From NCBI GenBank assembly GCA_018873225.1, contig JAEILZ010000001.1, positions 1,860,001 through 1,924,000 of the forward strand: DNA of 64,000 nucleotides, read 5' to 3'. This document shows, one piece after another, positions 34,916 through 46,737 of the stretch. The notes below the pieces were generated by a model. That model was not told the origin of the DNA. It did not search any database and saw only the letters and a list, made by a program, of their open reading frames with translations. This DNA is from [Phialemoniopsis] sp. UDSM-2020 (taxonomy: Eukaryota; Ascomycota; Sordariomycetes; Thyridiales; Thyridiaceae). Made by a program: the position numbers and the translations under genes. Each line of letters opens with the position of its first letter. Positions within the stretch are counted from its first letter, which is position 1.

Positions 34916-36894
34916 TTAAGCAGAGGTCTTCCTCTTTTTGAAATGCCCGTCCAGCGTTCTTTGTTTGCCCTCCCGCTTCCTCTTGTCCGCCACATCATTA
35001 CCGGCGTTTGTCTCCTCGGGCTGGTCCCCATTGTGCGCTTCCCCATCGGCATGGTCCCCAAAGTCGCTCTCGTGCCCATCCCCCTGAATCTCCGTCTCCT
35101 CATCCCGGTCCTGCCCAAACAGCTCCCTCCACTTCCCATTCATCACTCTCTCATCGTTACCGTACAAGCCCACGTGGTACGCCTCCTTGATCGAGGCGAT
35201 GCATATCCTCCGTCTCTCGTCAAAGTCAAACATGGGCTTCGGATACGTACCCTCCTCCCGCCCCTCGAGCGGGTTTCCGCCGACCACGCGCACCCCGGCG
35301 TCCTTCTGGTCCCGTATCGGCGCCTTCCACGGCTCATATATATACTTCTTGTCCAGACCCGCCACCTCGGGCACCCACCGGCGCACAAAGGTGCCCTCGG
35401 GGTCCCACTTGCGCCCAAACGACACGGGGCTGTAGCACCGGTAGAACTGCGCGAAGAAGGCCGCGCACGACAGCCACTGCCAGTTGCCCGCGTTGCTCGC
35501 GGGCTCGTGGTCGAGCAGCCACTCCTCAAAGACCTCGGCGCCGCGCTCCCAGTGCACGTAGCACCCGCCGCGCGTCAGGAAGCACGCGACCGAGTGCCGG
35601 CCCAGGTGGTGGATCCAGCCCTCCTGCTTGAGCTGGCGCATCAGCGCGTCGATCCAGGGGAAGCCCGTGACCCCTTCGCGCCAGCGCCGGAACCAGACGT
35701 CGGCCTGCGCGCTGTCGACCTCGTACCCGCCCGTGATGTGCTTTCGCTCTCTGTCGATCTTGGAGGGGAGGTGCCAGGGGATGAAGCGGCAGTGCGCGTT
35801 GTAGGCTTCCTGCCCGAAGACGTGGCCCGTCGCGGCCTGCGCGGCGAAGTACATATCGCGGAAGAGCAGCTGGCCCGTCATGCTCTCGGGGGGCGTCGAC
35901 CCGTCCTTCTTGCCTTGCTTCTTGTACGACTCGACGGCTTCTACAGACTTCCAGTAGAGCAGGCGCACGCTGAGCGAGCCAAAGTGCAGATGCGGCGACA
36001 GCAGGGTCGTCGACTGCGGCTCAAAGGCCGCGGGGCTGGTCTTGGGTTTGCGGAACGTCGCCAGGTATTGGACATTGTCCGCGAGATCGTCGAGCATCTT
36101 GAGCGCGATCGTCTCGCCGCCCCTGTGTGGCGTGGTCGCCTTGGGGAAGCCTAATTCCTCCATCGTCTCGATGGCAAAGTCGCCCTTGGGCCCGGCGATC
36201 TTCGTGTATCCCTTGCCCTTGAGCTCGCGATACGCAGCGTTAAAGTCCGGATCCGTTTCGGGTTCCTCGTGCTCGAAGTCGAGCGGCATCTCGCCCGGGT
36301 CCGGCAGCACCTTGGGCGCTGGGATGGGCTTGGGGATGGGTCCGCACTTTTCGCCCGTGGCCTGCAGCTGTGTGATGGACATGGTCGGCTTGCCGCCGTG
36401 CTTCTTCACGATCTCGTCGCTGTCCCATAGGGTGCGCCCGTACCGCGTGACAACCTCCACGCCGGCCTTCTTGGCGGCGTTGATGACGGCCTCGTCGCGG
36501 TCGCGCGCGTAGGCGTCCGTGTCCCGCTCGAAGACGAGGTGGGTGACCTTCCACGCCTTGAAGAGCTTGGGCAGGAGCGTCTGCGGGCCCTCGCGCAGGA
36601 CGAAGAGCTTGGTCTTCTTGTTCAGCTTGGTGATGGCCTTTGACAGGTCATTCTGGCAGTCTAGCCTGCATGCAGGTTGTTAGTATCTCTGGGTTCTCTG
36701 AAATTTGCAGACAAGATCACCTACAGAAACTGCCATCGGTTCACACCTCCCCTTGCCCTGTATACATAGTGCGGATCCCAGGTGAAGATCGGCCACAGGA
36801 CCGCCGGGTCGAGATCCAGGGCGGCCTGCAGCGCCGGGGAGTCGTGTAGCCGCAGGTCGGTGCGAAACCAGTATATCACCCTTGCCTTGCCCAT
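34916..36894 (-). CDS. (6-4) photolyase / animal-type cryptochrome family flavoprotein
   Basis: Two exons, 36725-36894 and 34916-36665, phase 2, 639 residues. The junction rebuilds NRWQFLLDCQNDLSKAITKL. The first 130 residues form the photolyase alpha/beta domain (MGKARVIYWFRTDLRLHDSP). The FAD domain has LLSPHLHFGSLSVR, WFRRWREGVTGFPWIDALMR, WIHHLGRHSVACFLTRGGCY and SNAGNWQWLSCAAFFAQFYR. The two His of HHLGRH (H410, H414) match the pair that distinguishes (6-4) photolyases, and the TMS...LPDPGEM segment also fits that class. Predicted reaction: light-driven repair of (6-4) photoproducts using FADH-, with possible photoreceptor activity as in some fungal members. The roughly 80-residue tail is acidic then basic, with KRKREGK as a likely NLS and a PIP-box-like QRTLDGHF at 625-632. 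Confidence 0.93.
34940..34963 (-). other. PIP-box-like motif at photolyase C-terminus
   Basis: QRTLDGHF (residues 625-632) followed by KKRK, seven residues from the stop. It fits the PCNA-interacting pattern Q-x-x-L-x-x-aromatic-aromatic, with His at the first aromatic position. Confidence 0.45.
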
Positions 36895-37869
36895 CGTGAA
36901 GCCGAATGAGGTGTGAATATATCAGGGGATCCAGTGTGAGTATATGCGGGATGCCTTACAAAATTTCGACCAGTCTATACATGGCAAGTGCCTCGAAGTA
37001 TATACATGGCATGTCCAGACCCATCTGGGCCTGCACGTCCCAAGTCCATGATGTCAATGACCGAGTCGTAGCACCTCGGGATTTTAGCATGGCGTTTCGA
37101 TGGAGATGAGCTAACCCGGCGCTATGGATCGATGATCTGGAATGAGGCGGACGCTAAACTCTAATTTTGGACCTCGATGTCTTACCTTTTTGAAACACAT
37201 TGGGGTCGACTGGGATCAGCGTTGCAAGTCTTGCATGCTTGTCAAACTCGTGGCTTTCCAATGTATAAATCAGCTATGAGTTTCATCCTTTCCAATATCA
37301 CTGTCAGTACGTACCGATGTCTCCTTATGACTTGTCCGGCCATGGCCCAGTCTTTGACAGTAGGTGACTCCAATGATGTGCCCATCGTGCTTTGGAAAGA
37401 GGTGTTGAACATGAGATAATTATTTATGTAACCCTAACATTGAGACTGTGAAGTCCTCCCTTGTATCGATCCATCGTTATAAAACCTTCCTCCGAATGCC
37501 CGGTAATCGAGCCCATTAATAACCACAGCCATGCAGTGAGGAGAGCTTCAACCTGTAACGTTCGGGGCAAGGAGGCGACTCCCACCGACCGACGTTGCGA
37601 GATATCTGCAGCATACTAACACATTATCCAGAAAAAGAAAAAGCCAAGGAGAAAAAGACCCGTCCGCGTAACGCCACGCCAAGAGTACATGATGGGAAGC
37701 AAGATGCTGATGACATCTCGTCTAACATTCTCATACAAACGCTAAGAAGGGAAAAGAAGGGTATGATCGGGTATTCTTCGTAAATCGTTCCAGACTGTTG
37801 GATTATCATATGTATGGGGCGAAAGTTTGGTCCTGAGGACCGGAACCGGCGAGTACTGAGGCACTTGCA
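36895..37869. other. Intergenic, about 1 kb
   Basis: Upstream DNA of the photolyase gene (-) and 3' flank of ERF4 (-). It is AT-richer than the flanking genes. No gene is supported. Confidence 0.6.
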
Positions 37870-39908
37870 TCAGCTTGCCGACGCCATCGGTTCTTGGTGG
37901 CCAGCTGAGACCGTCCGCGCTGGTGTGCTGGGCGCAGGTGCAATTTCTGGATCTCCGATTTGAATATCGAGCTACATGGACTTGTTAGTCGCACCTTCAA
38001 GAAGAGACAGGCAGGATTGGGCTAATGAACGACTTACACTCATGTAGCCGGTCTGGCGAAGCGGGATGATCTTCGGGGGCACCGTGTTATCGTCTGATCC
38101 GGCTGTCTTCTCCATCTCGACGTTCCACTGTTCAATCCAATTTTCCAGCTTGGCAAGCCGGGTCTTGATACCAGTCATTCCGAAATCTTCCCATAGCCAG
38201 CCAGTCGCAAGACCAAGAACACCATCGAGAATGTTCCTCCAGCTGTAGGGGTTGAAGATGGGCACGAGCTCGCCGTTCAACTTTTCGATCACGCGCCGGA
38301 ACTCTTGTTCTGACAGCCCAGCAGGGTCTAGGATCTCGGGGTAGAGGTTGGAGAAGGTCGGTGCCAGGTCTCCCTGCAACAGCCAATCCCGACGAATGCG
38401 GATGATGCGTGTATTGACGTATTCTGGTGAGTCAACCGCTACGTGCGGATTGAGGTGCGGATAGCAGGGATGTGACGGACCCCATTCCTCGCCAGCCTCT
38501 GGAGGTGCATCGGGATCCCCCATGATTGACGAGTTGGATGAGGAAATAGCGGAGCCTATGCCGTCGGGCATGGAGACCGTAGAGTGGCGCTGCTGGCCGA
38601 GAACATCAGGGCCGCGCTCGAGATCCTTCGAGTAGTCTCTAGCGGAAGACAGCTCTTCCTCATTTTCGGAAGGTGTCATGATTGCCTTTCCCTTGCCTTT
38701 GTCGAGGGCCTTGGGTTGTTGATCGGTGGTACGTTCGGTATCGTGTAAGTTGATATTTTCGTCTTTGTGAAAGAAGAGCCCGAAGGAATTATTATCGAGG
38801 CTCGTTCCCTGTGCCTGACCTGTGGTAGGGCGAGCTGACAGGTCCTGAGGTGTTGTCGGGGTCAGCCGTTTCTCGTCGTAGGAGTGACGGACAGATCTCG
38901 GCAGGCTGATTCGACGGTCGCTGCCGCCTTGTTCAATGTGTAGGCTGGTTGGGCGGGTAGATGTAGAATGGCGAATTTGACGCTGTTCGGGGAGAGTTAG
39001 GAGGGGGTAATCGCCCGCCCGGGGGCCGCTAGAATCGGCGAGAGGGGCTGAGGAGTCTAATGTCGGGTGGGAAAGGGGTACGGCAGGAGGCGGTGGTGTT
39101 GAAGGCCGTCGCCTGCGGCTGGGTTGCGGTCGGGGAGTCGAATTGGTGGGATTCCAGAGCCTGGCAGTCCGGCCTCGCGGCTGGAGAGATGAATTGGCTG
39201 CACGAGTGCGGAAGGGAAGCTGCGGCAGTCTGGGGCGAGGGGGTGAGGTTGGAGGGTCGCGGCCCCTTTCAAATGGGCGGTAGGCGGCTACTGGTGGTGT
39301 GGGAGTTGATGTCGAGGCGCCCGGGTATATTGGCTGGGTAGAGAGCGTTGGGTTGCGCAGGTTCGCAGACGCATCTAGGGCGGCCGGTGGAGCAGGATGC
39401 GACGGTCTTGCTTCCGGGGCGTGAGGAGCCGTGGGAGACGAATTGGAGCGGTGGCCGCCGACGAGACGGCCGCCGTGGACCTTGGGGATGGCGATTGTCT
39501 AGATGCAGTTCTGGGAGCGAAGTCCGCTGCCGATGGCTGGACAAGGCCCTTCCGGTTGCGTACGCCGGGACACTGAGAGTCGTTGGGAAGACACAAAGTG
39601 CCGGATCGCTGTGGGTGGTGATGAGACCGATGACAAGACCGAGGTCGGATATCGCGTCCGATTACTCGAAGTCTGGTGGCCGTGGTTCTGGTCGATGGCG
39701 ATGCTGATAAATATGGGCAACAGTACTTGTTGCAATTGGAGGCAGAGCAGAGATTGTGGCTGCAGGCCGAGGGCGAATTGGCGTGGGCTGCTGGTTGGCC
39801 CTGCGGGTGCGGGTGCGAAGGGAGCCCTTCCAAGGCCCCTGCGCGGGAGTTGCTAACAATTAGGGGTGTCGCCGATTTGAGCTTAGCGAGGGCGCCAAAT
39901 TCCAGCAT
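37870..39908 (-). CDS. Ras palmitoylation subunit ERF4 (GOLGA7/ERF4 domain)
   Basis: The secure part is 38038-39498 plus the last exon 37870-37971, joined over a GTAAGT...TAG intron to give TGYMSLDIQIGDPEI. The 160-residue C-terminal domain has HPCYPHLNPHV, EYVNTRIIRIRRDWLLQGDL, APTFSNLYPEILDPAGLSEQ, ATGWLWEDFG and KLENWIEQWN, the ERF4/SHR5 signature. With the DHHC enzyme ERF2 it palmitoylates Ras at endomembranes. Before it come about 390 Pro/Ser/Arg-rich disordered residues. The 5' end is uncertain: the frame meets a TAG at 39499-39501 that looks like a splice acceptor. A first exon 39564-39908 starting MLEFGALAKLKSATP, with a GTACGC donor and a 65-nt intron, restores phase and gives 635 residues, but the donor and branch site are weak. 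Confidence 0.8.
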
Positions 39909-41905
39909 GATGGAACGCCCGATGCTGGTCTGCTTAGGATCCAATTATCCCAGTCCAGGCCCACGACGGTTTTGACATGTGCTGCTCATCGAAATATTCA
40001 AGTCTCAAGATGGCATCCAGCGGAGAGATGTCGAATTTTCTCCTGGTGTTGAGAGAGATGCTTTGGTGCTCAGTCTTGACGACAGGCCGGTGAAACGGTT
40101 TGGTCGACCCTTTGCATTCCTCGCATCAAGCACCCAAGGGGCACAACGAGAGAAGAATCCCACAGGGCTTGGCGACTGAAACCAGGTGCAAGCAGGGAGG
40201 ACTGGTTGAGTGTTGGATTTGCTTTCACATTTGGGAGCCACCTTCGAGGTAGCCAAGGGAGGACGAGCCTTGCTTTATGAGACGATCTCCCGGCCATCCA
40301 AATCTTTCTCTTTTCTTCGCAACCTGGATTCCCCTGCTCCCATAGCCCCAAGAAAAGTGACGTGCTGTTCATGAGGCTGGATGGCACCAAGACCAAGCAA
40401 GTCCCAGGCAACGAAGGACCGGCACTATCGGGACCGGCAGCAGGCCTGGCCCACGAGTGAATGTCAGACGATCCGTTCCACACCCCCAAACTACAGCTTC
40501 TGGAAGTCGAAAGAGGAAATAAGACGAAATAGGGTTCATGCAGTTTTCTTAATGCTCCAGACTTCCCTTAGGATGATCCCTGTTCTGGTATTGGGCTCAT
40601 CTTGGACATGCAGCAAGAGAAGAGACCTGAACCACCTTCGTCCGTGCATCCACGGCATGAATTCCCAAAAAAAAGAGTCATTGTCTTGACCATGGGAAAT
40701 CTTGCCAGGGCCGTCCCACTTAGATTGGATGATTCGACGGATCACCCTTCTAGAATCATCCCCTTTTGTCTATTCCAAGATGTCAAATACCCATTTGCCC
40801 GTGTCTCTATTCTCTCTCGCCTCTCTCTAACACGTACTCTGTAAGGACGAGATCGACTCTGCTCAACCCAACCCAGGGGTCCTTGCTGCGCGTTGGCCCA
40901 GTGAGATTTCAGCTGAGCTGACAGGGGCTCCTGGTCGTTTGTGACAGACGAGCCCCAATCTCCCGGAGCATGAGCTGAAAAGTGATTATGCATTTTCATG
41001 TGCATGTACTTCGTATGAAGTAATCCCACCTTACCGATTCGTAATACGCCGTACATCGTGAACGAGCAGAATTCTGGCCGAGAAAACCCTTGTACCGATA
41101 TTCTTCTACTGTTTCCGCCTCGAGCTGCTACACTTGTGTATGAGTGCACTTGAAGTTCTCATCTGAGACAAATTGCGCTTGGTCCGGACATCGCTGAGTG
41201 GACCTCCGTGTCGGTGTGGCCGACTCACCAAGTTATTGAATCCATGAAAGGACACTACCTAGGTATGGACCCTAAAAGCAACATCACAGCTGTGGCCCTC
41301 ACTAGAAGCGACCTAACCCCAAGTTCTCCAGAATGCCCGTCATGTCGAGCCATGCGAGGAGGGTCGGCTCTAGGGCCGGCTGCTGCAAGGTCGACAGCAT
41401 CACAATGATTGATAGCTTTCGTAGCCTCGAGCTTAAGAATTGGTAAAGCATACTAAGTAGACTTGACCCAGATTCAGGAGACTGTCAAGTAACATCCCAA
41501 GAACAAGAGGTTTTGACGGCCCGCACCTTTCGTGCCTTCCTGGGGTTTTCAATCGATGGTGTCTTTGGTTGGTTGAGGTGGCTTAGGAAATGGAATGCGT
41601 CGTGTGACGTAGTCTAGATTCATTCCTCAGCTCCCGCCTTCGGGACCGTCCCAAACTTGACCCCGCATACTTCATCCTACTTAGTATCTTATTGAACGCA
41701 GTAAGCCGGGAACTTAAGATCTGGCATGCCAACGCGCTCGCAACCGCGACTCTGTCGCCTCAACTATTTTCAGCTGCCAATACGTGGCCGAGGCATCAGT
41801 TTCGAGAAGACCAGTATCCCTCCCTATACATGATACGCAATATACCGTTCCACCCTGTCCAACCAGCTCGTTAATGCAGCGAGCGGATTACCCTGTCCCA
41901 GGACT
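39909..41905. other. Intergenic, about 2 kb between divergent genes
   Basis: Shared upstream DNA of ERF4 (-) and the coiled-coil membrane protein (+). Small frames on both strands have no coding signature. I see no RNA gene or clear repeat. Confidence 0.6.
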
Positions 41906-43397
41906 ATGGCGGATGAACACCAGAGCAAGGACAGCCCTCGCCTGAAAATTGATCCGGCAGCAAACCAGGGCAGAGCCAGGGCCTCCGCCATGCCGGACTC
42001 TCCCTCCGGCTACAGGCTCCGTCGTTCGGCCACGGTGAACGACTCGAAGCGTAGACACAGCTGGGATCCCAATACCGAATTCACCTACGAATCCCCGATT
42101 TCGCCCCAGAGACGGAGTTCCAACTTTTCAGAGATTGGGCAGGAAGCGCGCGATATTCTCAATCCGGTCCCTGATCCCGAGTGGCACCAGGCTCCGCAAA
42201 GCACCAAATGGGATTCTCTACCTCTGGCGCTGGCCTTGCTGCCACCCCTGGGCGGTGTTCTTGTTCCGGGAGGGAGCGCATTTGTAACTGATCTGATGCT
42301 TCTTGCCTTGGGTGCTCTTTTTCTCCATTGGACAGTCACCCAACCTTGGTAAGTTGTGTACTGGATTAGAGCTTGAACTATTGCTCACACGAGTTAGGAT
42401 GTGGTATCATTCGGCGCAGCAAGTGCGAGTCGCCGAGGAGCTTGACGATGAGGCCGCTGTAGAGAGCGATCTGGATGGGGACGATGTGCAGTCGCTTGAG
42501 GCGGTCCCTGAGGATGAACCTGTTCAGCCAGATCAGGAGACCTCCGAGACGAGACGTGCTGCTTTGAAAGAATTGTATCGCCATGAGGTGCTGGCCCTGA
42601 TGGCGTGCTTTGTCTTCCCTCTTCTGGGAGCATGGTTGCTACATGCTATCCGTGGACAGCTTACCAGGCCCTCCGAGGCTTTGATTTCTAACTACAACCT
42701 CACTGTGTTTGTGCTCGGCGCAGAAATCCGACCGCTACGACATATGATTAAGCTCGTCCGAGCTCGCACTCTTCACCTCCAGAGGCTTGTACAGACGAAC
42801 CCATACCAAGGCGAGGGGAAAGCCACGGGGGAGGTAGCAGAGCAACTACAGCAATTGACTGAGAGACTCGACGAGATTGAATCGCGGGCCGACGCCGCCC
42901 AGACAGCTGCCACCCAAGCGGGCCAAAGAGCAGAGCGTGACGAAGAGGAAGATGCGGCGACCAAGGCTAAGAAGAGGGAGAGCCTGCTCCGCGAGGTCAG
43001 GAATCAGATGCAACCAGAGCTGGACGCCCAGAGCCGAGCCATGCGGGTCTACGAAAGGAGGTTGAATGTGTTGGCGACGCATTCTCAAAGCCAATTCAAA
43101 TCAATCAACCAGCGGCTCAATGACGCTGTCACTCTAGCAGCGGCTGCTGCCCGCCATAGATCTTCGGCCCTGACTTTCCTCTCGTGGGCCGCCAACTCGC
43201 TCATCTCCATTGTTGTGGTGCCGTTCCACCTTGTTGTCTACATCCTGACTTGGCCGTTCATCACTCTTTCGACATATATGGGCAGTGACCAACGATCTCC
43301 TCCTGATAAGAGCCGCAGAGGCGCACGGGGCTATAGGAATGGCGGATTGCACTCCAAGTCAGCGGAGCGCGTCCAGCTTCGTCCGCAGCGCAGATAG
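41906..43397 (+). CDS. Membrane protein with central coiled coil, function unknown
   Basis: Two exons, 41906-42348 and 42398-43397, phase 2, 49-nt intron (GTAAGT...TAG), 480 residues. A disordered basic N-terminus (about 100 residues, with SGYRLRRSATVNDSKRRHSW) precedes a hydrophobic hairpin at about 104-148 (LALALLPPLGGVLVPGG, LMLLALGALFLHWTV). An acidic loop leads to a third hydrophobic segment at about 212-231 (VLALMACFVFPLLGAWLLHA). Residues 280-380 form a heptad-like Ala/Glu/Gln/Arg-rich coiled coil (LQQLTERLDEIESRADAAQT). A last hydrophobic stretch (about 405-440, ISIVVVPFHLVVYILTWPF) and a basic tail close the protein. Location in an internal membrane is likely; no family function is known to me. 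Confidence 0.85.
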
Positions 43398-46300
43398 GAG
43401 GCGCGAGCCTTTGAGGTTTGACGGGCTTCAACGGGACATTGGTGACACTCGAGATACGATACGGAATGTGGGCAGGCGTTACGATACCACGGGACTTGGG
43501 TTGGGTCTATCATTTGTGCAACGCGAGGATACGAGGATCACTCTAACACAATGCTTTGTGCCCGCGGACTTGCGACGCGTTCTGTTGCTTTTTCTTAGGC
43601 CGTGCTTTGACTTGTAGAAATTAGGCCATGGAGTAAATTGAAGCGTCAGTAAACATTTCTACTATCCCCTCGTCGTCTAACAGACAACCGTGAACATCAG
43701 ACAATGAACATGGTGACATGCCATGGCTCCAAACGTCAGTACCACCCTGGTCGAGTGGATATCCCGTTTCTTCCGACAAGACTTACACAGACCAACACTT
43801 TATCGGAGGAGTGGAGGATGCGATCTGCCAGTGGGGTTCTGTCGGAAAGGTAAATTCGTGACCTGGCAGAAAGAAAGTCATCCTTGCTGTCTGATCCAAG
43901 ACAGTTTTGTGGTCTGCGACCAACGCGCGGCACCCACGAAGCATACAGACAGCAGACAGATCAGCGCGGGGCAGCGCAAGATGAGCGACAGTCAGCATTG
44001 TGGAACCAGAATAACCGGGATGATGTGCAGCAAACGGTGGGCCGTACGACATGGAGGTTTGCAGAGCTCCGATATCACGAGATGGTTGGCTCTGCGGGGA
44101 AGCGTACGCCTACCGTCTGTGGCATGTCGTGACGCTCCAAGTCTTCCACCTGATGATACTATACCTTCTTCACGAAGCAGAACGAACAGGCGGTGAAAAG
44201 GGTCGACAACACCACCCGGAATGATCTCTCCAGCCACCACCCATCCTGTCAGTCACAGGACAGGCACCCTTGCTCCCAGACTTCCCGAGAACAAGGCAGC
44301 ATCGCGATCCCGAATCCCATGTGGCAGGTCAAGTCGCGTATCGTTCTCGTCGTTCAAGAAGGGTGGATCCTTGGTTTAATTGCACACCCGCGTACTACGT
44401 CGTAGGGTGCCAATTTAGGTAATGCGTACCTGACTAGAGGGGTGGGCCGGAGCATTTCCCGCATTGCTAGTGCCTTCAGCTGCTGGCTGCCACTCAAAAA
44501 TCCTCCTGGGCGGGCTTCCCACCCCGGCACTCGATTGCATCACAAGTCTACCGCCAAAGTCTTTTTGACACCATCTCCAGAATACCTCTGTCGCGTTCAG
44601 CTCGGTCAACCGCACTCATGCGGGGTATCTCCTGCACAGGTGCGCTGGTAGCTCCACAGCCTGTAGTTGCGATCTTCAAGCTCGACAACACCAGTCTGTC
44701 ACCGCGTCTTCGATAGACCTCGCCGCTAACATGGATGGGCCGAATATAGGTCGTGCTGGACCGTCAGCAGCGACACTGACTTCCCGAGCACACCGGCTGC
44801 AAGGACTCGTCAAGCCCGCCAGCTCGTCAACGAGAAACGCTTCGTGCGACGACTGGGCCGAGCCGTCTTGCGCCATGTGCCGAGCTTGAACTTGTTGGTT
44901 TCTTCAGCATCTTAGGCAGAACAAAGCCGTTCTTTCTCGAACTGCGGCACATTGTCAGATATATTGGGAAAGCCCCGGCGCTCAGCCCGTCGCGGGTCGG
45001 CCTTGATATATGTCGTCCTTGTATGACTGTCGTCGTGCGCCCAAGCCGCTGATTTCAAGGTCTTTTACCATTCAATACGTGTGGAGCACTCAATTCCAGC
45101 TTGAAGTTTAGCCGCAAACAAGATTTTCTTGTATTGAGCACCTCTGTTCTTGGGAACGTCCCTCATATGGCGGAGGCAGATGTTGTCTCAACGTCCGCCA
45201 AGCGACCTAGTGCTGCGGCGTGTGGACTCAGTTGAGCCAAGTGGAGCGAGTGCCGCCATTCTATCTCCATATTCTTGATCCTCGAAATTGCTCCTCGACT
45301 ATTGATTGACCTTCAACGGCCCCGAAATGGGACTGCCCACACCACAATTTTCAACCAGCCTGGCTGACCGTTGTGTTGAGAGTATGTGCTGTAGCACTTG
45401 GCATCCGCTTGTCTGCACCATCTCCATGCACCGCAGGTCGCACAGGCGACAGACAGCATGCAAGGACAGCGGTTGTGTGACGGGGAAATGAGAACAGTAC
45501 AGCTCAGCAGAAGCAACTTTTCCATGTCAGGCGTGCAGCAGCTACAGCCACAGGGGTTTTTATGCGCCCACTTGCAAGGCCATCAAAAGCATTGGCACAT
45601 TGGAGCATCCACCCTGGTCAAGAAGCTGCCTCGAACTTCGATCGTGACGCCTTTTTTACTTTGCCAGTCCTACCAGTGTGGACCCCCTTTCCTACCAGCG
45701 TACCTGGAGACCCCTGCAAAGACCGGCTGCAAAGGAAAAAGTACTAGACGCACCCCTGTCAATCTTGTCAGAGATGTCTCCTAGTGTTCACGCTCCGCCA
45801 GCCTCTAGTTCAACATGTTAATCTCCCGATACTTTGTCTGCCCAGTCGGATCGCAGGTCACTTGCCCGGGGTCTGGGCGGATCGAAGCTGCACTGCAAGA
45901 GAACAGGATTCTCGAGCGAGAACTTGTGTGAAAAGGGAAATTGGATGCAGTAGAGAGAACCCCGCCGCGTCTCTGACCGGGCCCTCGTCGTCCAACCCGT
46001 CTGCCGTTTGCCGGTTATGACCTGATGACGCCTGAAACGCGCGCCGGCTGGTTGGTCCAGGTCCATCGAGAAGTCTTTCAGCCTGGACCTCGAGCCAAGA
46101 GACCGTCCCAGATGAGCATGTAGCTCGTCTGCCCTGGTAGCCCTATTGCCTCATCGGTCGGCCCCTCTTAACTGATTCTGCCTCTGGCATTATACACGAG
46201 GGAGTAGGAGGGCTTTGTACTTCCGCTTCTGTCATACACCATGGCCTGTCTATAGTTTGATCGCCGGCAAGCTTCCTTCCTTCTTCCTCCCGCAATCCAC

Positions 46301-46737
46301 CATTTGCCAATGCCTGCTTAGTCCCATACCCTGGTTTCTCGTTCCTCTTCTTGACATTCTCTCGAGCAACCTACACTTCTCGCATTGTTCCTGTCCGTGG
46401 TGATAACACTCTCTTTCCTGGCTACTGCTCGCCAGCTTCACCAAGTGAAGCGCCTGCCTCGCTCCCTCGAGGCCATGGTTGCCGCATAATCATATTCTTT
46501 CCTACCGTCTGTCTATCTAATCACACTCACTGATACGTTCGTTCACGCCTGTGGAACACCGAAGACCGGTACTCTACGGATCGTTTCACCTCATACCCTT
46601 AGCATACATATTATGCCACTTTCGACTTCGATATACAACGGTACCATTGTTCACTCTTTCCGTTAAGATACCCAGCAGGTGGTATCCTCATCATACATCC
46701 TGGACCTTTTGTCCACAGTCAGAGGTCGGCCGCAAGG
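43398..46737. other. Intergenic, about 3.3 kb
   Basis: 3' flank of the coiled-coil gene and the long upstream DNA of the DUF4203 gene, both plus strand. The last 500 bp are pyrimidine-rich, as in a fungal promoter and leader. Frames at 43723-44196 and 45398-45784 lack domains and sensible splicing. No RNA gene is recognised. Confidence 0.55.

Noticed and set aside
34943..36154. 403-codon plus-strand frame opposite the photolyase gene
   Set aside because: Antisense shadow of a GC3-biased gene; the minus strand encodes a clear photolyase.
43723..45784. Candidate ORFs of 128-157 codons in the 3.3-kb spacer
   Set aside because: No recognisable motifs, uneven composition and no plausible introns linking them.
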